The notes beneath the pieces were generated by a model. The model was not told where the DNA came from. It ran no database searches and saw nothing but the letters and a program-made list of their open reading frames with translations. Shown one piece after another: positions 1 through 9,481 of a DNA stretch of 64,000 nt (position 1 is its first letter; each line of letters opens with the position of its first letter). Made by a program: the position numbers and the translations under genes. This DNA comes from Promicromonospora sukumoe (lineage in GTDB: Bacteria; Actinomycetota; Actinomycetes; Actinomycetales; Cellulomonadaceae), in NCBI RefSeq assembly GCF_014137995.1, contig NZ_JACGWV010000003.1, positions 868,001-932,000 on the forward strand. The letters run 5' to 3'.

Positions 1-120
1 GCCGGTGACAGCGCTGACATCTGTTCGGCGCAGAGCCTTGACTCGGACCCGCCGGGGGTGAATCGTGTGCGTCAGTTGGTCCGGCGACGTAGCCGGCCTC
101 GCACGACGCAAGGGAGCTTC

Positions 121-1470
121 ATGCGCACGGCACGATTCCTCATCGCACCCGTCACGGCAGCGGCACTCGCCCTCTCGCTCGGTGCCTGCGGCTCCGGCGG
201 AGGTAGCTCGGACGCCTCCACGATCAAGGTCGCGTACCAGAAGTTCGGCAACTTCACGCAGGCCGACGAGCTGTTCAAGGACGTCAAGGCCGACTACGAG
301 AAGGCCAACCCCGACATCACCGTCGAGCTCGTGCCCATCGAGGCGCAGCAGAACGACTACTTCACCAAGCTCGCCCTCATGAACCGGTCGCCCAGCACCG
401 CGCCGGACGTCATGTACGAGGACACGTACATGATCAAGTCCGACGTCGAGGCCGGGTACCTGGCCCCGCTGGACGACTACCTGGCGGAATGGGACGAGTG
501 GGACCAGTTCGTCGACAGCGCCAAGGAGGCCGGCGCGGGCGACGACGGCAAGACCTACGGCGTCTCCATGGGCACCGACACGCGCGGGCTCTGGTTCAAC
601 AAGGACGTGCTCGCCGAGGCCGGCCTGCCCGAGGACTGGGCGCCGACGTCGTGGGACGAGCTGCTGGAGGCCGCCCGGGCGATCAAGGAGTCCGACCCGG
701 ACGTGATCCCGTTCAACATGTACTCCGGCAAGCCCCAGGGTGAGGCCGCCGTGATGCAGGGCTTCGAGATGCTCCTGTACGGCACCGGCGACACCCTCTA
801 CGAGGACGGCAAGTGGGTCGTCGGCTCGCAGGGCTTCGTCGACAGCCTCGACTTCATCACCACCGTGTTCAGCGAGGGCCTGGCGCCGACGCCGCAGCAG
901 GCGCTGGACACCAACATCGGCAACACCGTGCAGGCCGAGTGGCTGCCCGAGGGCAAGGTCGGCATCGCGCTCGACGGCTCCTGGGTGGCGGGCAACTGGC
1001 TCGAGTCCGGCGTCGCGCCGTGGCCCGAGTGGTCCGAGACGATGGGCACCGCGCCCATGCCCACGCAGGACGGCGCCGCCCCCGGTGCCGTGAGCATGTC
1101 GGGCGGCTGGACCCTCGCCATGGGCTCCGGCTCCAAGAACCCGGACGCCGCGTTCGAGTTCATCTCGATGGCGCTCGACCGCGAGAACTCCCTCTGGTTC
1201 GACGTCGCGAACAGCCAGATCGCGGTCCGCACCGACGTCGCCGAGGACCCCGAGTACACGGCGACCAACCCCACCACCGAGTTCTTCACCGACCTCGTCG
1301 ACGTGACCCACTTCCGGCCCGCGACGTCGGACTACCCGAAGGTCTCCAACGAGATCATGGTCGCGATGGAGGCCGTGATGACCGGCCAGCAGACGCCGGA
1401 GGAGGCGGCCGCCGCCTACGACGAGGCGGTGACCGGCATCGTCGGCGAAGAGAACACGGTCCAGGGCTGA
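121..1470 (+). CDS. ABC sugar transporter, solute-binding lipoprotein
   Basis: Extracellular family-1 solute-binding protein (449 aa) that would capture a sugar or oligosaccharide for the two permeases downstream. The N-terminus is a lipoprotein signal: basic MRTAR, a hydrophobic stretch, then lipobox L-G-A-C with Cys23. The rest has the usual SBP_bac_1 features, including an N-terminal 'AYQKFGN' strand, 'DVMYEDTY', and a C-terminal 'GWTLAMGSGSKN' region. I chose ATG 121 because AAGGGAG lies 5-10 bases upstream and the signal peptide starts there; the frame is open further upstream. It is followed 4 bases later by the first permease. The substrate cannot be read from sequence. No ATPase gene is present, so a shared MsiK-type ATPase encoded elsewhere is likely (inference). 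Confidence 0.9.
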   Translation: MRTARFLIAPVTAAALALSLGACGSGGGSSDASTIKVAYQKFGNFTQADELFKDVKADYEKANPDITVELVPIEAQQNDYFTKLALMNRSPSTAPDVMYEDTYMIKSDVEAGYLAPLDDYLAEWDEWDQFVDSAKEAGAGDDGKTYGVSMGTDTRGLWFNKDVLAEAGLPEDWAPTSWDELLEAARAIKESDPDVIPFNMYSGKPQGEAAVMQGFEMLLYGTGDTLYEDGKWVVGSQGFVDSLDFITTVFSEGLAPTPQQALDTNIGNTVQAEWLPEGKVGIALDGSWVAGNWLESGVAPWPEWSETMGTAPMPTQDGAAPGAVSMSGGWTLAMGSGSKNPDAAFEFISMALDRENSLWFDVANSQIAVRTDVAEDPEYTATNPTTEFFTDLVDVTHFRPATSDYPKVSNEIMVAMEAVMTGQQTPEEAAAAYDEAVTGIVGEENTVQG

Positions 1471-1474
1471 CCTG

Positions 1475-2350
1475 ATGGCCGTCACGTCCCGCGGCGTGGC
1501 GCGAGTGGTTCCGCTCGCGCCCGCCGTCGTCCTGCTCGCCCTGTTCATGCTGGGCCCCGTGGTCTGGTCGTTCTACGGCTCGTTCACCAACGCGGCCCTC
1601 ACCGGCCCCGCCGCCCTGAGCCCGGAGTGGATCGGGTTCGACAACTACGCGGCGCTGGTCGGCGACCCCGACTTCCCCAAGTCGCTGTGGCTCACCGTCG
1701 TCTTCGTGTTCCTGTCCGCCGTCGTGGGGCAGAACGTGATGGGCATCGCGCTGGCCGGCCTGCTCCGCTCCGCGGTCAAGCCGGTCCGCTCGATCGCCTC
1801 GACGATCGTGGTCGCCGCGTGGGTGCTGCCCGAGATCGTCGCGGCGTTCGCCGCCTACGCGTTCTTCCACTCCGAGGGCACGCTCAACACGCTGCTCGCC
1901 GGGTTCGGCGTCACCGGGCCCGACTGGCTCTACTCCACCCCGATGCTCGCGGTGATCCTCGCCAACATCTGGCGCGGCACGGCCTTCTCGATGATGGTCT
2001 ACTCGGCCGCCCTCGCGGAGGTGCCGCCCGAGCTCACGGAGGCAGCCCAGCTCGACGGCGCCAACGGGTTCCAGCGGCTCGCCTTCGTGACCGTCCCGGT
2101 CATCCGGCGCAGCATCTCGACCAACCTGATGCTGACCACGCTGCAGACCTTGTCCGTGTTCACGCTCATCTACGTGATGACGGGCGGCGGACCCGGCACC
2201 GACAGCTCGACCCTGCCGATCCTGGCCTACCAGGAGGCGTTCAAGTTCGCGCAGGTCGGCTACGGCACGGCCATCGCGACCGTGATGATCATCGTGGGCG
2301 CGATCTTCTCCGTGATCTACATCCGCGCGCTCCGACCGGAGGTGGACTGA
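1475..2350 (+). CDS. ABC sugar transporter permease (MalF/UgpA type)
   Basis: Integral membrane permease of 291 aa with about six predicted TM segments, beginning with a hydrophobic segment directly after the N-terminus ('PLAPAVVLLALFMLGPVVW'). The cytoplasmic EAA loop that docks the ATPase is seen around residues 180-200 (EVPPELTEAAQLDGA). It starts 4 bases after the binding protein's stop and its stop codon overlaps the next permease's ATG, so the three genes form one translationally coupled operon. Known role of the family: one half of the transmembrane channel of carbohydrate (CUT1) importers. Substrate unknown. Confidence 0.9.
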   Translation: MAVTSRGVARVVPLAPAVVLLALFMLGPVVWSFYGSFTNAALTGPAALSPEWIGFDNYAALVGDPDFPKSLWLTVVFVFLSAVVGQNVMGIALAGLLRSAVKPVRSIASTIVVAAWVLPEIVAAFAAYAFFHSEGTLNTLLAGFGVTGPDWLYSTPMLAVILANIWRGTAFSMMVYSAALAEVPPELTEAAQLDGANGFQRLAFVTVPVIRRSISTNLMLTTLQTLSVFTLIYVMTGGGPGTDSSTLPILAYQEAFKFAQVGYGTAIATVMIIVGAIFSVIYIRALRPEVD

Positions 2351-3234
2351 TGACGGACACTCTGACGAGGCCCGCCGCGCCGGCCAGGAGCGGTCGCGCT
2401 CAGCTGGCCGCGCCGCGTGGCACGGCCACCAAGGTGGCGGCCAACGTGGTGCTGCTGGTGATCGCCCTGTGCTTCGTGCTCCCGATGGCGTGGGTGGTCG
2501 TCGCGTCGTTCGACGCGCAGGCCACGCTCTCCTTCGGGCTGCCCGACGCCGTGACCACCGAGAACTTCGCGGCGATCATGACGCCGGAGCTCACCTGGCT
2601 GCCCCTGTGGAACGCGTTCGTGCTGTCCGCGGGGTCGGGGGCCATCACGGTGGTGGTCGCGGTGCTCGCGGCCTACCCGCTGTCGCGGTACCGGATGCGG
2701 TTCGGCAAGTACTTCCTGTACTCGGTGCTGTTCGGCACCTGCCTGCCGATCACGGCGATCATGGTCCCGGTGTACGCGCTGTTCGTGCAGCTCAACCTGC
2801 TCGACTCGCTGCCGGGGACCATCTTCTTCATGGCCGCGACGTCGCTGCCCATGGCGATCTGGATGACCAAGAACTTCATGGACTCGGTGCCCATCTCGCT
2901 GGAGGAGGCGGCGTGGACCGAGGGCGCCTCCGCGATGCAGGCCCTGCGGCGCGTGGTGCTGCCGCTCATGCGGCCGGGGATCGCGGTGGTGTTCATCTTC
3001 GTGTTCGTGCAGGCGTGGGGGAACTTCTTCGTCCCGTTCGTGCTGCTGCTCTCCCCGGAGAAGCAGCCGGCGGCCGTGAGCATCTTCGCGTTCTTCGGGC
3101 AGTACGGGTCGGTCGCGTACGGGCAGCTCGCCGCGTACTCGCTGCTCTACGCCGCCCCGGTGCTCGGGCTGTACGTGCTGGTCACGCGCATCTCGGGCTC
3201 GGCCTTCGCCCTGGCGGGCGCGGTCAAGGGCTGA
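2350..3234 (+). CDS. ABC sugar transporter permease (MalG/UgpE type)
   Basis: Second permease of the importer (294 aa). The ATG at 2350 shares a base with the preceding TGA (TGATG), which decides the start. A 35-residue polar, basic N-terminus precedes the first TM segment (VVLLVIALCFVLPMAWVVV). The EAA motif is near residue 184 (LEEAAWTEGA), followed by 'LPLMRPGI', as is usual for MalG-type subunits. It is the last gene of the operon: a long inverted repeat lies 50 bases after the stop and the next gene is convergent. Confidence 0.9.
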   Translation: MTDTLTRPAAPARSGRAQLAAPRGTATKVAANVVLLVIALCFVLPMAWVVVASFDAQATLSFGLPDAVTTENFAAIMTPELTWLPLWNAFVLSAGSGAITVVVAVLAAYPLSRYRMRFGKYFLYSVLFGTCLPITAIMVPVYALFVQLNLLDSLPGTIFFMAATSLPMAIWMTKNFMDSVPISLEEAAWTEGASAMQALRRVVLPLMRPGIAVVFIFVFVQAWGNFFVPFVLLLSPEKQPAAVSIFAFFGQYGSVAYGQLAAYSLLYAAPVLGLYVLVTRISGSAFALAGAVKG

Positions 3235-3283
3235 CGCCGGCGCCCCGGCGCGTGCAGGTTGGCTGACGCCGCCGGGCGGGCGG

Positions 3284-3341
3284 TCGGCAGAATGTCAGGT
3301 GATCGGTAGCTCGAACTACCGATCACCTGACATTCTGCCGA
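3284..3341. repeat. Long perfect inverted repeat between convergent genes
   Basis: Arms at 3284-3309 and 3316-3341 are perfect reverse complements (26 bp) with a 6-base loop (CTCGAA). It sits 50 bases after the permease stop and 117 bases before the end of the convergent DUF3800-like gene. It could serve as a bidirectional terminator, but no T-run follows on either side. It resembles the other long intergenic palindromes of this window in size and symmetry rather than in full sequence. Confidence 0.85.
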
Positions 3342-3457
3342 TCACTCGCCTTAGCCAGGCCGGCCGGGTAATCTGATGTCAGCCGCCTCCTGCGTGGAGT
3401 GTCGGAAGTGAAGCCGGGACCCCCTGATGGACGTCAGGAGCCCGGCATCGCGCATTT

Positions 3458-4066
3458 CTAGGGCAGATCGACATCGATGATGCTGATCCTGCCCATGTCA
3501 TCGACGACGTCGGTGGCACCGGACCGTGCAGCGTTGACCGCACCGGCGACGGCATCTGGGATCCACAGCATCGGCTCGTCCTTCGGGCGCGCGAACTCGA
3601 CCCGGATCGACGAGCTGATCGACCGCTTGCCGCGGAGCGCCTTGACCAGGCGAAGGTCACGCTGATTTAGGGCGGGGTGCCGGGTTTCCAGCCACACGTG
3701 TGCAACTCCCAGGTCGTCCAGCTCGTAGAGCAGGCGTTCGGTGCAGATCGCTCGTGCTCGCTCCTGCCGCCGGGCATCGAGGGGCATGCCGACGACGACG
3801 AGGTTGACCAGGTCGTGGCTCCCGATGGTTGCCGCGATCTTGGCCTGGCGCTCGGGAGTCTCGTGGCGCCAGTGCAGTCGTTGAGCCTTCTTCTCCGTCA
3901 TCGCGCGCAGGTCGTCACGAACGACGTCGCACGCCGATGGGTCGGCAACTGCCGCCGCCATGAGATAGATGCCGTCGGCGCCGTTCCGTGTGGCACGCAT
4001 CGACTCGTCGACCCACGCATGGAGGCGGAAGTCGCGGACATCGGGCGAGGCTGGTTCAGCGGGCAT
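3458..4066 (-). CDS. DUF3800-like protein
   Basis: Protein of about 202 aa. An N-terminal 'WVDES' acidic motif is followed by a hydrophobic strand (IYLMAAAV). Further on come 'LHWRHE', 'ETRHPALNQRD' and a C-terminal 'EPMLWIPDAVAGAV' segment, which together resemble the DUF3800 family (RNase H-like fold, often near defence or mobile genes). I chose ATG 4066; a GTG at 4096 would add ten residues that look non-coding, and neither start has a clear ribosome site. Base composition is visibly less GC-rich than its neighbours and the gene stands alone, so recent acquisition is plausible. A perfect 16-base palindrome lies upstream. Function unknown. Confidence 0.6.
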   Translation of the reverse strand: MPAEPASPDVRDFRLHAWVDESMRATRNGADGIYLMAAAVADPSACDVVRDDLRAMTEKKAQRLHWRHETPERQAKIAATIGSHDLVNLVVVGMPLDARRQERARAICTERLLYELDDLGVAHVWLETRHPALNQRDLRLVKALRGKRSISSSIRVEFARPKDEPMLWIPDAVAGAVNAARSGATDVVDDMGRISIIDVDLP

Positions 4067-4112
4067 CCCGCAATCTTGGTGCACCACTGCGACCACCGCG
4101 CGTCAAATGACT

Positions 4113-4128
4113 GTTGCGTATACGCAAC
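4113..4128. promoter_or_regulatory. Palindromic operator candidate upstream of DUF3800-like gene
   Basis: Perfect 16-base palindrome GTTGCGTATACGCAAC, 47 bases upstream of the chosen start of the minus-strand DUF3800-like gene, in a short AT-richer gap. Its position and symmetry fit a dimeric repressor site overlapping the promoter. The regulator is unknown. Confidence 0.5.
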
Positions 4129-4169
4129 GGCTCCAAGGCACTACTAGCCGTACCCGAATCAGCGTCAGG

Positions 4170-5033
<864 letters not shown>

Positions 5034-5042
5034 GCGGTCAGG

Positions 5043-5663
5043 CTAACCCGCCGGCGCCCCGGGCGGGCTGCCGTCCCGCGCCGGCTCGCGGCCCTCACCC
5101 GCCAGCTCCCGGCGCATCACCCAGCGTCGTCGGCCGCCGCTCACGCCGCCCGTCTCGGCCGCCCGCTCGAAGCCCGCCGCCTCGAACATGCGCACCGTGC
5201 CCACGTACCCGCTGATCACGTCGACGCGCTCCGCCCCGGCGTCGACCGGGTAGCCCTCGACCACCTCGGCGCCGTGCGCCCGCGCGTGCTCGACGGCTCC
5301 GGCGAGCAGGTGGTGCATGAGGCCCCGCTTCCGGTACCCCGCCCGGACCACGAAGCACACCGCCACCCAGGCGTCCCGGTCGTCGACGAACGGGATGGTG
5401 CGGGTGTTCATCAGCCGCCGGTACGTGGACCGGGGCGCGACGGAGCACCAGCCCGCCACGACGTCGTCCACGTACACGAGCACGCCCGGGCCGGGCTCGC
5501 CGGCGCACAGGTCCCGCATGTATCCGGGCCGGTCCTCCTGCGCGACGCGGCTGTCCCGGTAGGCCATGCACCAGCAGCCCTTGCCCCCGGGTTTCTTGAC
5601 GCCGACCACCTCGTAGAAGTCCTCGTACCGCCCGACGGCGGGCCGCACGTCTATGCGCTCCAT
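5043..5663 (-). CDS. GNAT family N-acetyltransferase
   Basis: 206-aa acetyltransferase-fold protein. The acetyl-CoA binding region is recognisable as 'CFVVRAGYRKRGLMHHLLAGAVEHARAHGA' split over about residues 103-132, with the R-x-x-G-x-L core. It ends with a Gly/Pro-rich tail. It shares the strand with purU (9-base gap) and is divergent from a second GNAT gene. The substrate cannot be inferred. Confidence 0.85.
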   Translation of the reverse strand: MERIDVRPAVGRYEDFYEVVGVKKPGGKGCWCMAYRDSRVAQEDRPGYMRDLCAGEPGPGVLVYVDDVVAGWCSVAPRSTYRRLMNTRTIPFVDDRDAWVAVCFVVRAGYRKRGLMHHLLAGAVEHARAHGAEVVEGYPVDAGAERVDVISGYVGTVRMFEAAGFERAAETGGVSGGRRRWVMRRELAGEGREPARDGSPPGAPAG

Positions 5664-5751
5664 GTCCCGAACCTACGCGCAGCCACCGACACGCCCGCCC
5701 GGACCGTGGTCGTCGTCGACTCGGGCGTGGCACCTCTGACACGATGGACCC

Positions 5752-6261
5752 ATGAGCAACTCCACCACGACGATCGCCCTGGTCGAGGACGACCATGCGG
5801 GCGAGCTCCTCACGCTGCGCCGCGCCGCGTTCGTCACCGAGGCCCAGCTGTACGACGACCCGCACATCCCCCCGCTCACCCAGACCCTCGCCGAGCTGCG
5901 GGAAGACCTGGCGCGGGACGACGTGGTGACGATCGGCGCGTGGGAGGGCCACCGGATGATCGGCTCGGTGCGCGTCGAGATCGAGGGCGAGAAGGCGACC
6001 CTCGGCCGGCTCGCCGTGGCCCCGGACAAGCAGGCGCGCGGCATCGGCACCGAGATGCTGTTCGCCGTGCTCCCGTACCTGCCGGAGCAGACCACGGAGA
6101 TCTGGGTCTTCACCGGCAAGGACTCCAAGCAGAACCTCGCGCTGTACACGAAGCACGGGTACGAGGAGCAGTACGACAAGGCCGCGGGCGACCTGACCTA
6201 CACGTACCTGCGCCGGGTGCTGGGTGCCGCGGGCGCCCAGCCGGTGCCGCAGGAGAAGTAG
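5752..6261 (+). CDS. GNAT family N-acetyltransferase
   Basis: 169-aa single-domain GNAT. The binding loop is 'LAVAPDKQARGIGTEML' (Q/R-x-x-G-x-G/A type, about residues 87-103), followed by 'NLALYTKHGYEEQ', typical of the C-terminal part of the fold. It starts at ATG 5752, divergent from the GNAT at 5043-5663, and ends 1 base before the end of the convergent PPOX gene. Substrate unknown. Confidence 0.87.
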   Translation: MSNSTTTIALVEDDHAGELLTLRRAAFVTEAQLYDDPHIPPLTQTLAELREDLARDDVVTIGAWEGHRMIGSVRVEIEGEKATLGRLAVAPDKQARGIGTEMLFAVLPYLPEQTTEIWVFTGKDSKQNLALYTKHGYEEQYDKAAGDLTYTYLRRVLGAAGAQPVPQEK

Positions 6262-6262
6262 C

Positions 6263-6655
6263 TCAGAAGCCCCAGGCGTGGAAGGACTCGATGTCCAGCC
6301 ACGCGTCGAACCTGGGGTTCTCGCGGTTCGGGTAGGGCTTGCCGCCGTAGTGCACCGAGAGCCGGTCGATGCCGGCGAGCCCCTCGTCGGGCGTGATCGT
6401 CACGGTGCCCTGGATGCTCACGTGCCGGTACCAGCTCTCGCCGTCGAGCACCGTGAGCGAGACCCGCGGGTCCGCGCGCAGGTGGTCGAGGCGCTTGCGG
6501 GTGCCGTCGAGGTTCAGCAGCACGCGGCCGTCCTCGTACAGGTACCAGGTGGCCACGGACACGGGCGCGCCGTCGGGCCGGACGGTCGCCATGACCGCGT
6601 GGTTGGGTCGTTCGAGGACCTTCGCGATGTGCTCGGGGACCGGGGGCTTGGTCAC
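6263..6655 (-). CDS. PPOX-class flavin/F420-dependent protein
   Basis: Split beta-barrel of the pyridoxamine-5'-phosphate oxidase-like class (130 aa), with 'HAVMATVRPDGAPVSVATW' at the N-terminus and 'LNLDGTRKRLDHLRADPRV' typical of the cofactor-binding barrel. It probably binds FMN or F420, but which one cannot be read from sequence. GTG 6655 is chosen because AAGGAG lies 7-12 bases upstream; an upstream ATG at 6703 would add 16 unconserved residues. Confidence 0.85.
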   Translation of the reverse strand: MTKPPVPEHIAKVLERPNHAVMATVRPDGAPVSVATWYLYEDGRVLLNLDGTRKRLDHLRADPRVSLTVLDGESWYRHVSIQGTVTITPDEGLAGIDRLSVHYGGKPYPNRENPRFDAWLDIESFHAWGF

Positions 6656-6712
6656 TGCGTGCTCCTTCGACGTGGGCGGCGGGTGCCTGTCGCACCCGTC
6701 CATCGCACCCCA

Positions 6713-8179
6713 TCAGAGATCGCGGCCCAGGCCAAGTGCGTCCAGCGAGCGGAGCAGCGCGTCGCGCCTGCCGGAGCGGTGGTCGGCGCGGTCCAGCGAC
6801 CGGCGGACGGCGCGCAGGCCCGCGGACGCGACCGGCTCCGGCGGGTACGGGGCGGGGACCCGCCGCACCGCGCCTAACGTGGTGCGCTCGGTCGGGGGAC
6901 CGCCGTCGAGCACGTCGAACCGGTCCAGCACGACCTGCGCGGCGAAGTGCGCGGCCGCGGCGCCCGTCCCGCCGAACCCGGCCACGTGCTGCACGCGGCC
7001 GCCCGCGGCCTGGCCGAAGAACGGCCCCGGCCGGGTCGGGGTGTCGGCCACCACCGCCCACCGGTGCGAGAGGCGCACGCCCTCGAGCTGGGGGAACGTC
7101 GTCAGCAGGTGCTCGGCCAGGCGCCGCGAGCTGCCGGGACGGTTCTCGTGGGCCCGGCGCAGGCGCCCGCCGTAGGGGTGCACGGCGTCGTACCCGCCGA
7201 ACACGATGCGGTCGTCCGCCGTGAGCCGGTAGCGGTGCGCCTGGTTCGCCAGGTCCGTGAGCCCCTGCCGGCCGCGCCAGCCGATGGCGCCCAGCAGGTC
7301 CGCGGGGAGGGGCTCCGTCGCGACGGCGTAGCCGTACACCGGCACGGTGTGCCGCCGGTAGCGCCGCAGGAGCGGCGGGAACGCGCCGGTCCCGAGGACC
7401 ACGCGGTCGGCGCGCACCTCCGCCTCGCCGGCGGGCGAGGTGGTGTGCAGGACGACGTCGCCGCCCGTACCCCGTCCCGGCGGCGTCAGGCGGGTCACCC
7501 GGGTCTGCTCGAAGATCTCCACGCCGAGCTCGCCGGCCGCCCGCACCAGCCCGGCGGCCAGCCGCGCGGGGTGCACGAGCGCGACGTCGTCGGGCCGGAC
7601 CAGCCCGGCCTCGTAGGTGGGGCTGGCGATCTCGGCGCGCAGCTTGGCCCGGTCGAGGAGGGTGTGCGGCACGCCGGCCCTGGCCGCGGCAGCGGCGGCG
7701 TCCTGCAGCCAGTCGATCTGGTGGGGCTCCACGGCGAGGTCGACGACGCCGGTGCGCTCCCACTGGCAGTCCAGGCCGAGCTCGGCCACGGCCGCCCCCA
7801 TCGCGGCCAGGTTCTCGTGCCCGACACGGGCCAGCGTGGCGCGCTCCTCGGCGTCGGCCCCGCCGTCGTGCGCCAGGCGGGTGCCGCAGAACCCGACGCC
7901 GCGGCCCGACGCGCTCCAGCCGGCCGTCCTGCCCTCGATCAGGACGACGCGCGCGCCGGGGTCGCGCTGCCGGGCCCGCAGCGCCGTCCACAGCCCGGCG
8001 AACCCGGCGCCGACGACGGCGACGTCCGCCCGCACCGGTGCCGACAGGGCGGGGAGCACCGGGGAGTCGCCCAGGTCGTCCTGCCAGTAGACCGCTTGGC
8101 GTGTCGTGGACAGCGCATGGTCGACGACAGACCTGGCCGGAACATTGCGCTCGAAGACGGTCTGCCGCAGGTGTCCCAT
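6713..8179 (-). CDS. FAD-dependent oxidoreductase (DAO family)
   Basis: 488-aa flavoprotein of the glycine/D-amino-acid oxidase type. A Rossmann FAD motif is near residues 53-60 ('VAVVGAGFAGLWTAL'), with an acidic strand end ('VVLIEG'). The C-terminal 'AGFGGTGAAAAHFAAQVVLDRF' matches the family's second FAD contact region. Such proteins oxidise small amines or amino acids; the substrate here is unknown. It is on the same strand as the PPOX gene, 57 bases away, so a bicistronic transcript is possible. Confidence 0.85.
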   Translation of the reverse strand: MGHLRQTVFERNVPARSVVDHALSTTRQAVYWQDDLGDSPVLPALSAPVRADVAVVGAGFAGLWTALRARQRDPGARVVLIEGRTAGWSASGRGVGFCGTRLAHDGGADAEERATLARVGHENLAAMGAAVAELGLDCQWERTGVVDLAVEPHQIDWLQDAAAAAARAGVPHTLLDRAKLRAEIASPTYEAGLVRPDDVALVHPARLAAGLVRAAGELGVEIFEQTRVTRLTPPGRGTGGDVVLHTTSPAGEAEVRADRVVLGTGAFPPLLRRYRRHTVPVYGYAVATEPLPADLLGAIGWRGRQGLTDLANQAHRYRLTADDRIVFGGYDAVHPYGGRLRRAHENRPGSSRRLAEHLLTTFPQLEGVRLSHRWAVVADTPTRPGPFFGQAAGGRVQHVAGFGGTGAAAAHFAAQVVLDRFDVLDGGPPTERTTLGAVRRVPAPYPPEPVASAGLRAVRRSLDRADHRSGRRDALLRSLDALGLGRDL

Positions 8180-8270
8180 GCCGCAAATCTAGCCAATGTC
8201 CGGTGAATGTTGGTTTCGCCAGGGTGAGCGATAGATGACGTCGCAGGTGAGAGGGGGTATAACGCTTTGG

Positions 8271-9134
8271 TCAGCCGCCGAGGCAGATCGTCTCGAAGCT
8301 GCGGGAGGCGTCGAAGCCGAGCTCGAGCTTGTCCGCGGTGCCCTTGGGGCACTGCATCCCGCTGACGATGAGGGCCGTGACCTTGCGTGCGCCGTCCGAG
8401 GCGCAGGCGAGCTCGCTGCCCTGGTCGTCCACGCAGTCGCCGGCCACGAGCTGCCCGCCGCCCTTGCCGGGGTCACCGGGGTGGTCGTCGGACAGGTTGC
8501 GCGCGCACACCGCCTGCGTGTTGCCCCCGGCCTGGCCGTCCTTCTGGAAGACGACGTCGGTGCCCGCCGGGCAGTGCAGCTGCGCCACCGACACGGCGTC
8601 CTGGATGTCGAGGATCGAGACCGTCGCCTCGGCGTCGTCGCAGGACAGGGGGCGGTAGGTCCCCGACCCGTCGGTGGCCGTCGGCGAGGGCTCCGGCCCG
8701 GCGCAGGACTCGACCGCCCAGGCCGCCGCCACGACCTCCTCCGTCCGGTCCGGCCCGAAGAAGTGGATGCCGACCGCGGCGATCACGACGGCCGCGACCG
8801 CGAAGGCGACGACGGACCAGATCCGGTCCCGCCGGCCGCGGCCCTTGCGCGCGGGCTTGCTACCGGGCTCGCCGCCGCCGCGCCCGCCGCCGCGCCCGCC
8901 GGCTCCGGGCTCGCCGCGCCCGGGTTCGCTGCCCCGCTCGGGCTCGCCGCCGGGCCGCCGGCCGGGCGGGGGCCGGAGCGGATCGGCACCGGGCCGTGCC
9001 GGGAACTGGCCCGTCCTCGGCTGGAACTGGCCGGGCTGGAACTGGCCGGACCGCTGGCCCGGCTGGAACTGGTGCGGGCGCGGGTCGGGCTGGTGTTCCG
9101 GAACGCCGGCGTCCGGTGACACGGGGGAGGGCAT
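8271..9134 (-). CDS. One-TM protein with Pro/Gly-rich cytoplasmic tail and Cys-rich exported domain
   Basis: 287 aa. Residues 1-100 are low-complexity, rich in Pro, Gly and Gln with QFQPGQ-like repeats and a basic end (KPARKGRGRRDR). A single TM helix follows (about 105-125, 'IWSVVAFAVAAVVIAAVGI'). The exported C-terminal domain has about seven cysteines in spaced pairs (for example 'LSCDDAEATV', 'LHCPAGTD', 'GDCVDDQGSELAC'). That pattern resembles the actinobacterial LppU/SCO3897-type domain, though I am not certain. Function unknown. Confidence 0.72.
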   Translation of the reverse strand: MPSPVSPDAGVPEHQPDPRPHQFQPGQRSGQFQPGQFQPRTGQFPARPGADPLRPPPGRRPGGEPERGSEPGRGEPGAGGRGGGRGGGEPGSKPARKGRGRRDRIWSVVAFAVAAVVIAAVGIHFFGPDRTEEVVAAAWAVESCAGPEPSPTATDGSGTYRPLSCDDAEATVSILDIQDAVSVAQLHCPAGTDVVFQKDGQAGGNTQAVCARNLSDDHPGDPGKGGGQLVAGDCVDDQGSELACASDGARKVTALIVSGMQCPKGTADKLELGFDASRSFETICLGG

Positions 9135-9294
9135 GGCGGCACAGTAGCGACGTCGAGGTGAAACGCAAAAGGGTCTCAGGTACTTTCGTTGTGATTCCGC
9201 GGTTTCTGGCTTGACACGGGCATACGGGTGGTGCTCTGTCGGTGTCCTGCCGGTGCTCGCGCGGGCGCCGGGCCCGTGCCGCGACCGCCGCTGC

Positions 9295-9300
9295 TACGAT
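9295..9300 (+). promoter_or_regulatory. -10 element of the glyA-folD leader
   Basis: TACGAT places a start of transcription near 9306-9308, exactly at the 5' side of the riboswitch aptamer. No convincing -35 is seen at the expected distance. A TTGACA at 9211-9216 lies further upstream in a 170-base stretch (9135-9304) in which I see no other feature. Confidence 0.5.
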
Positions 9301-9304
9301 CTTC

Positions 9305-9413
9305 GGGTCGCGACTGGCGTCAGGTGGATCACCACCGGGGAGCGACGAGTCATGCCGACGACGGGTCGTTCGCCTGGGCCCTGGGTCACCTCGTGGAGGG
9401 TGTGCGCCCGGGC
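9305..9413 (+). promoter_or_regulatory. ZTP (pfl) riboswitch in the glyA leader
   Basis: The leader carries the ZTP aptamer consensus almost base for base: GTCG(CG)ACTGGCG, then CAGGTGG with a loop and CCACC, then GGGGAGCGAC, and after a variable linker CGCCTGGGC. P1 is GTCG 9307-9310 with CGAC 9343-9346, and P2 is GGTGG/CCACC at 9323-9335. The conserved 3' element CGCCTGGGC is at 9371-9379. The same element can pair instead with GCCCGGGC at 9406-9413 (8 bp), followed by TGTCTGT, a likely ligand-controlled terminator (inference). ZTP signals low 10-formyl-THF, and the downstream glyA-folD genes supply one-carbon units. Confidence 0.88.
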
Positions 9414-9481
9414 TGTCTGTCACGGTGCGTGTGTCATCCGCCGCCGTCCGACTATCCCCGTCCCGCATGAATCGAGGAGCT

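Noticed and set aside
1..120. Promoter or upstream gene end before the ABC binding protein
   Set aside because: No convincing -35/-10, operator or coding end could be identified; the in-frame extension from 58 lacks protein-like sequence and a ribosome site.
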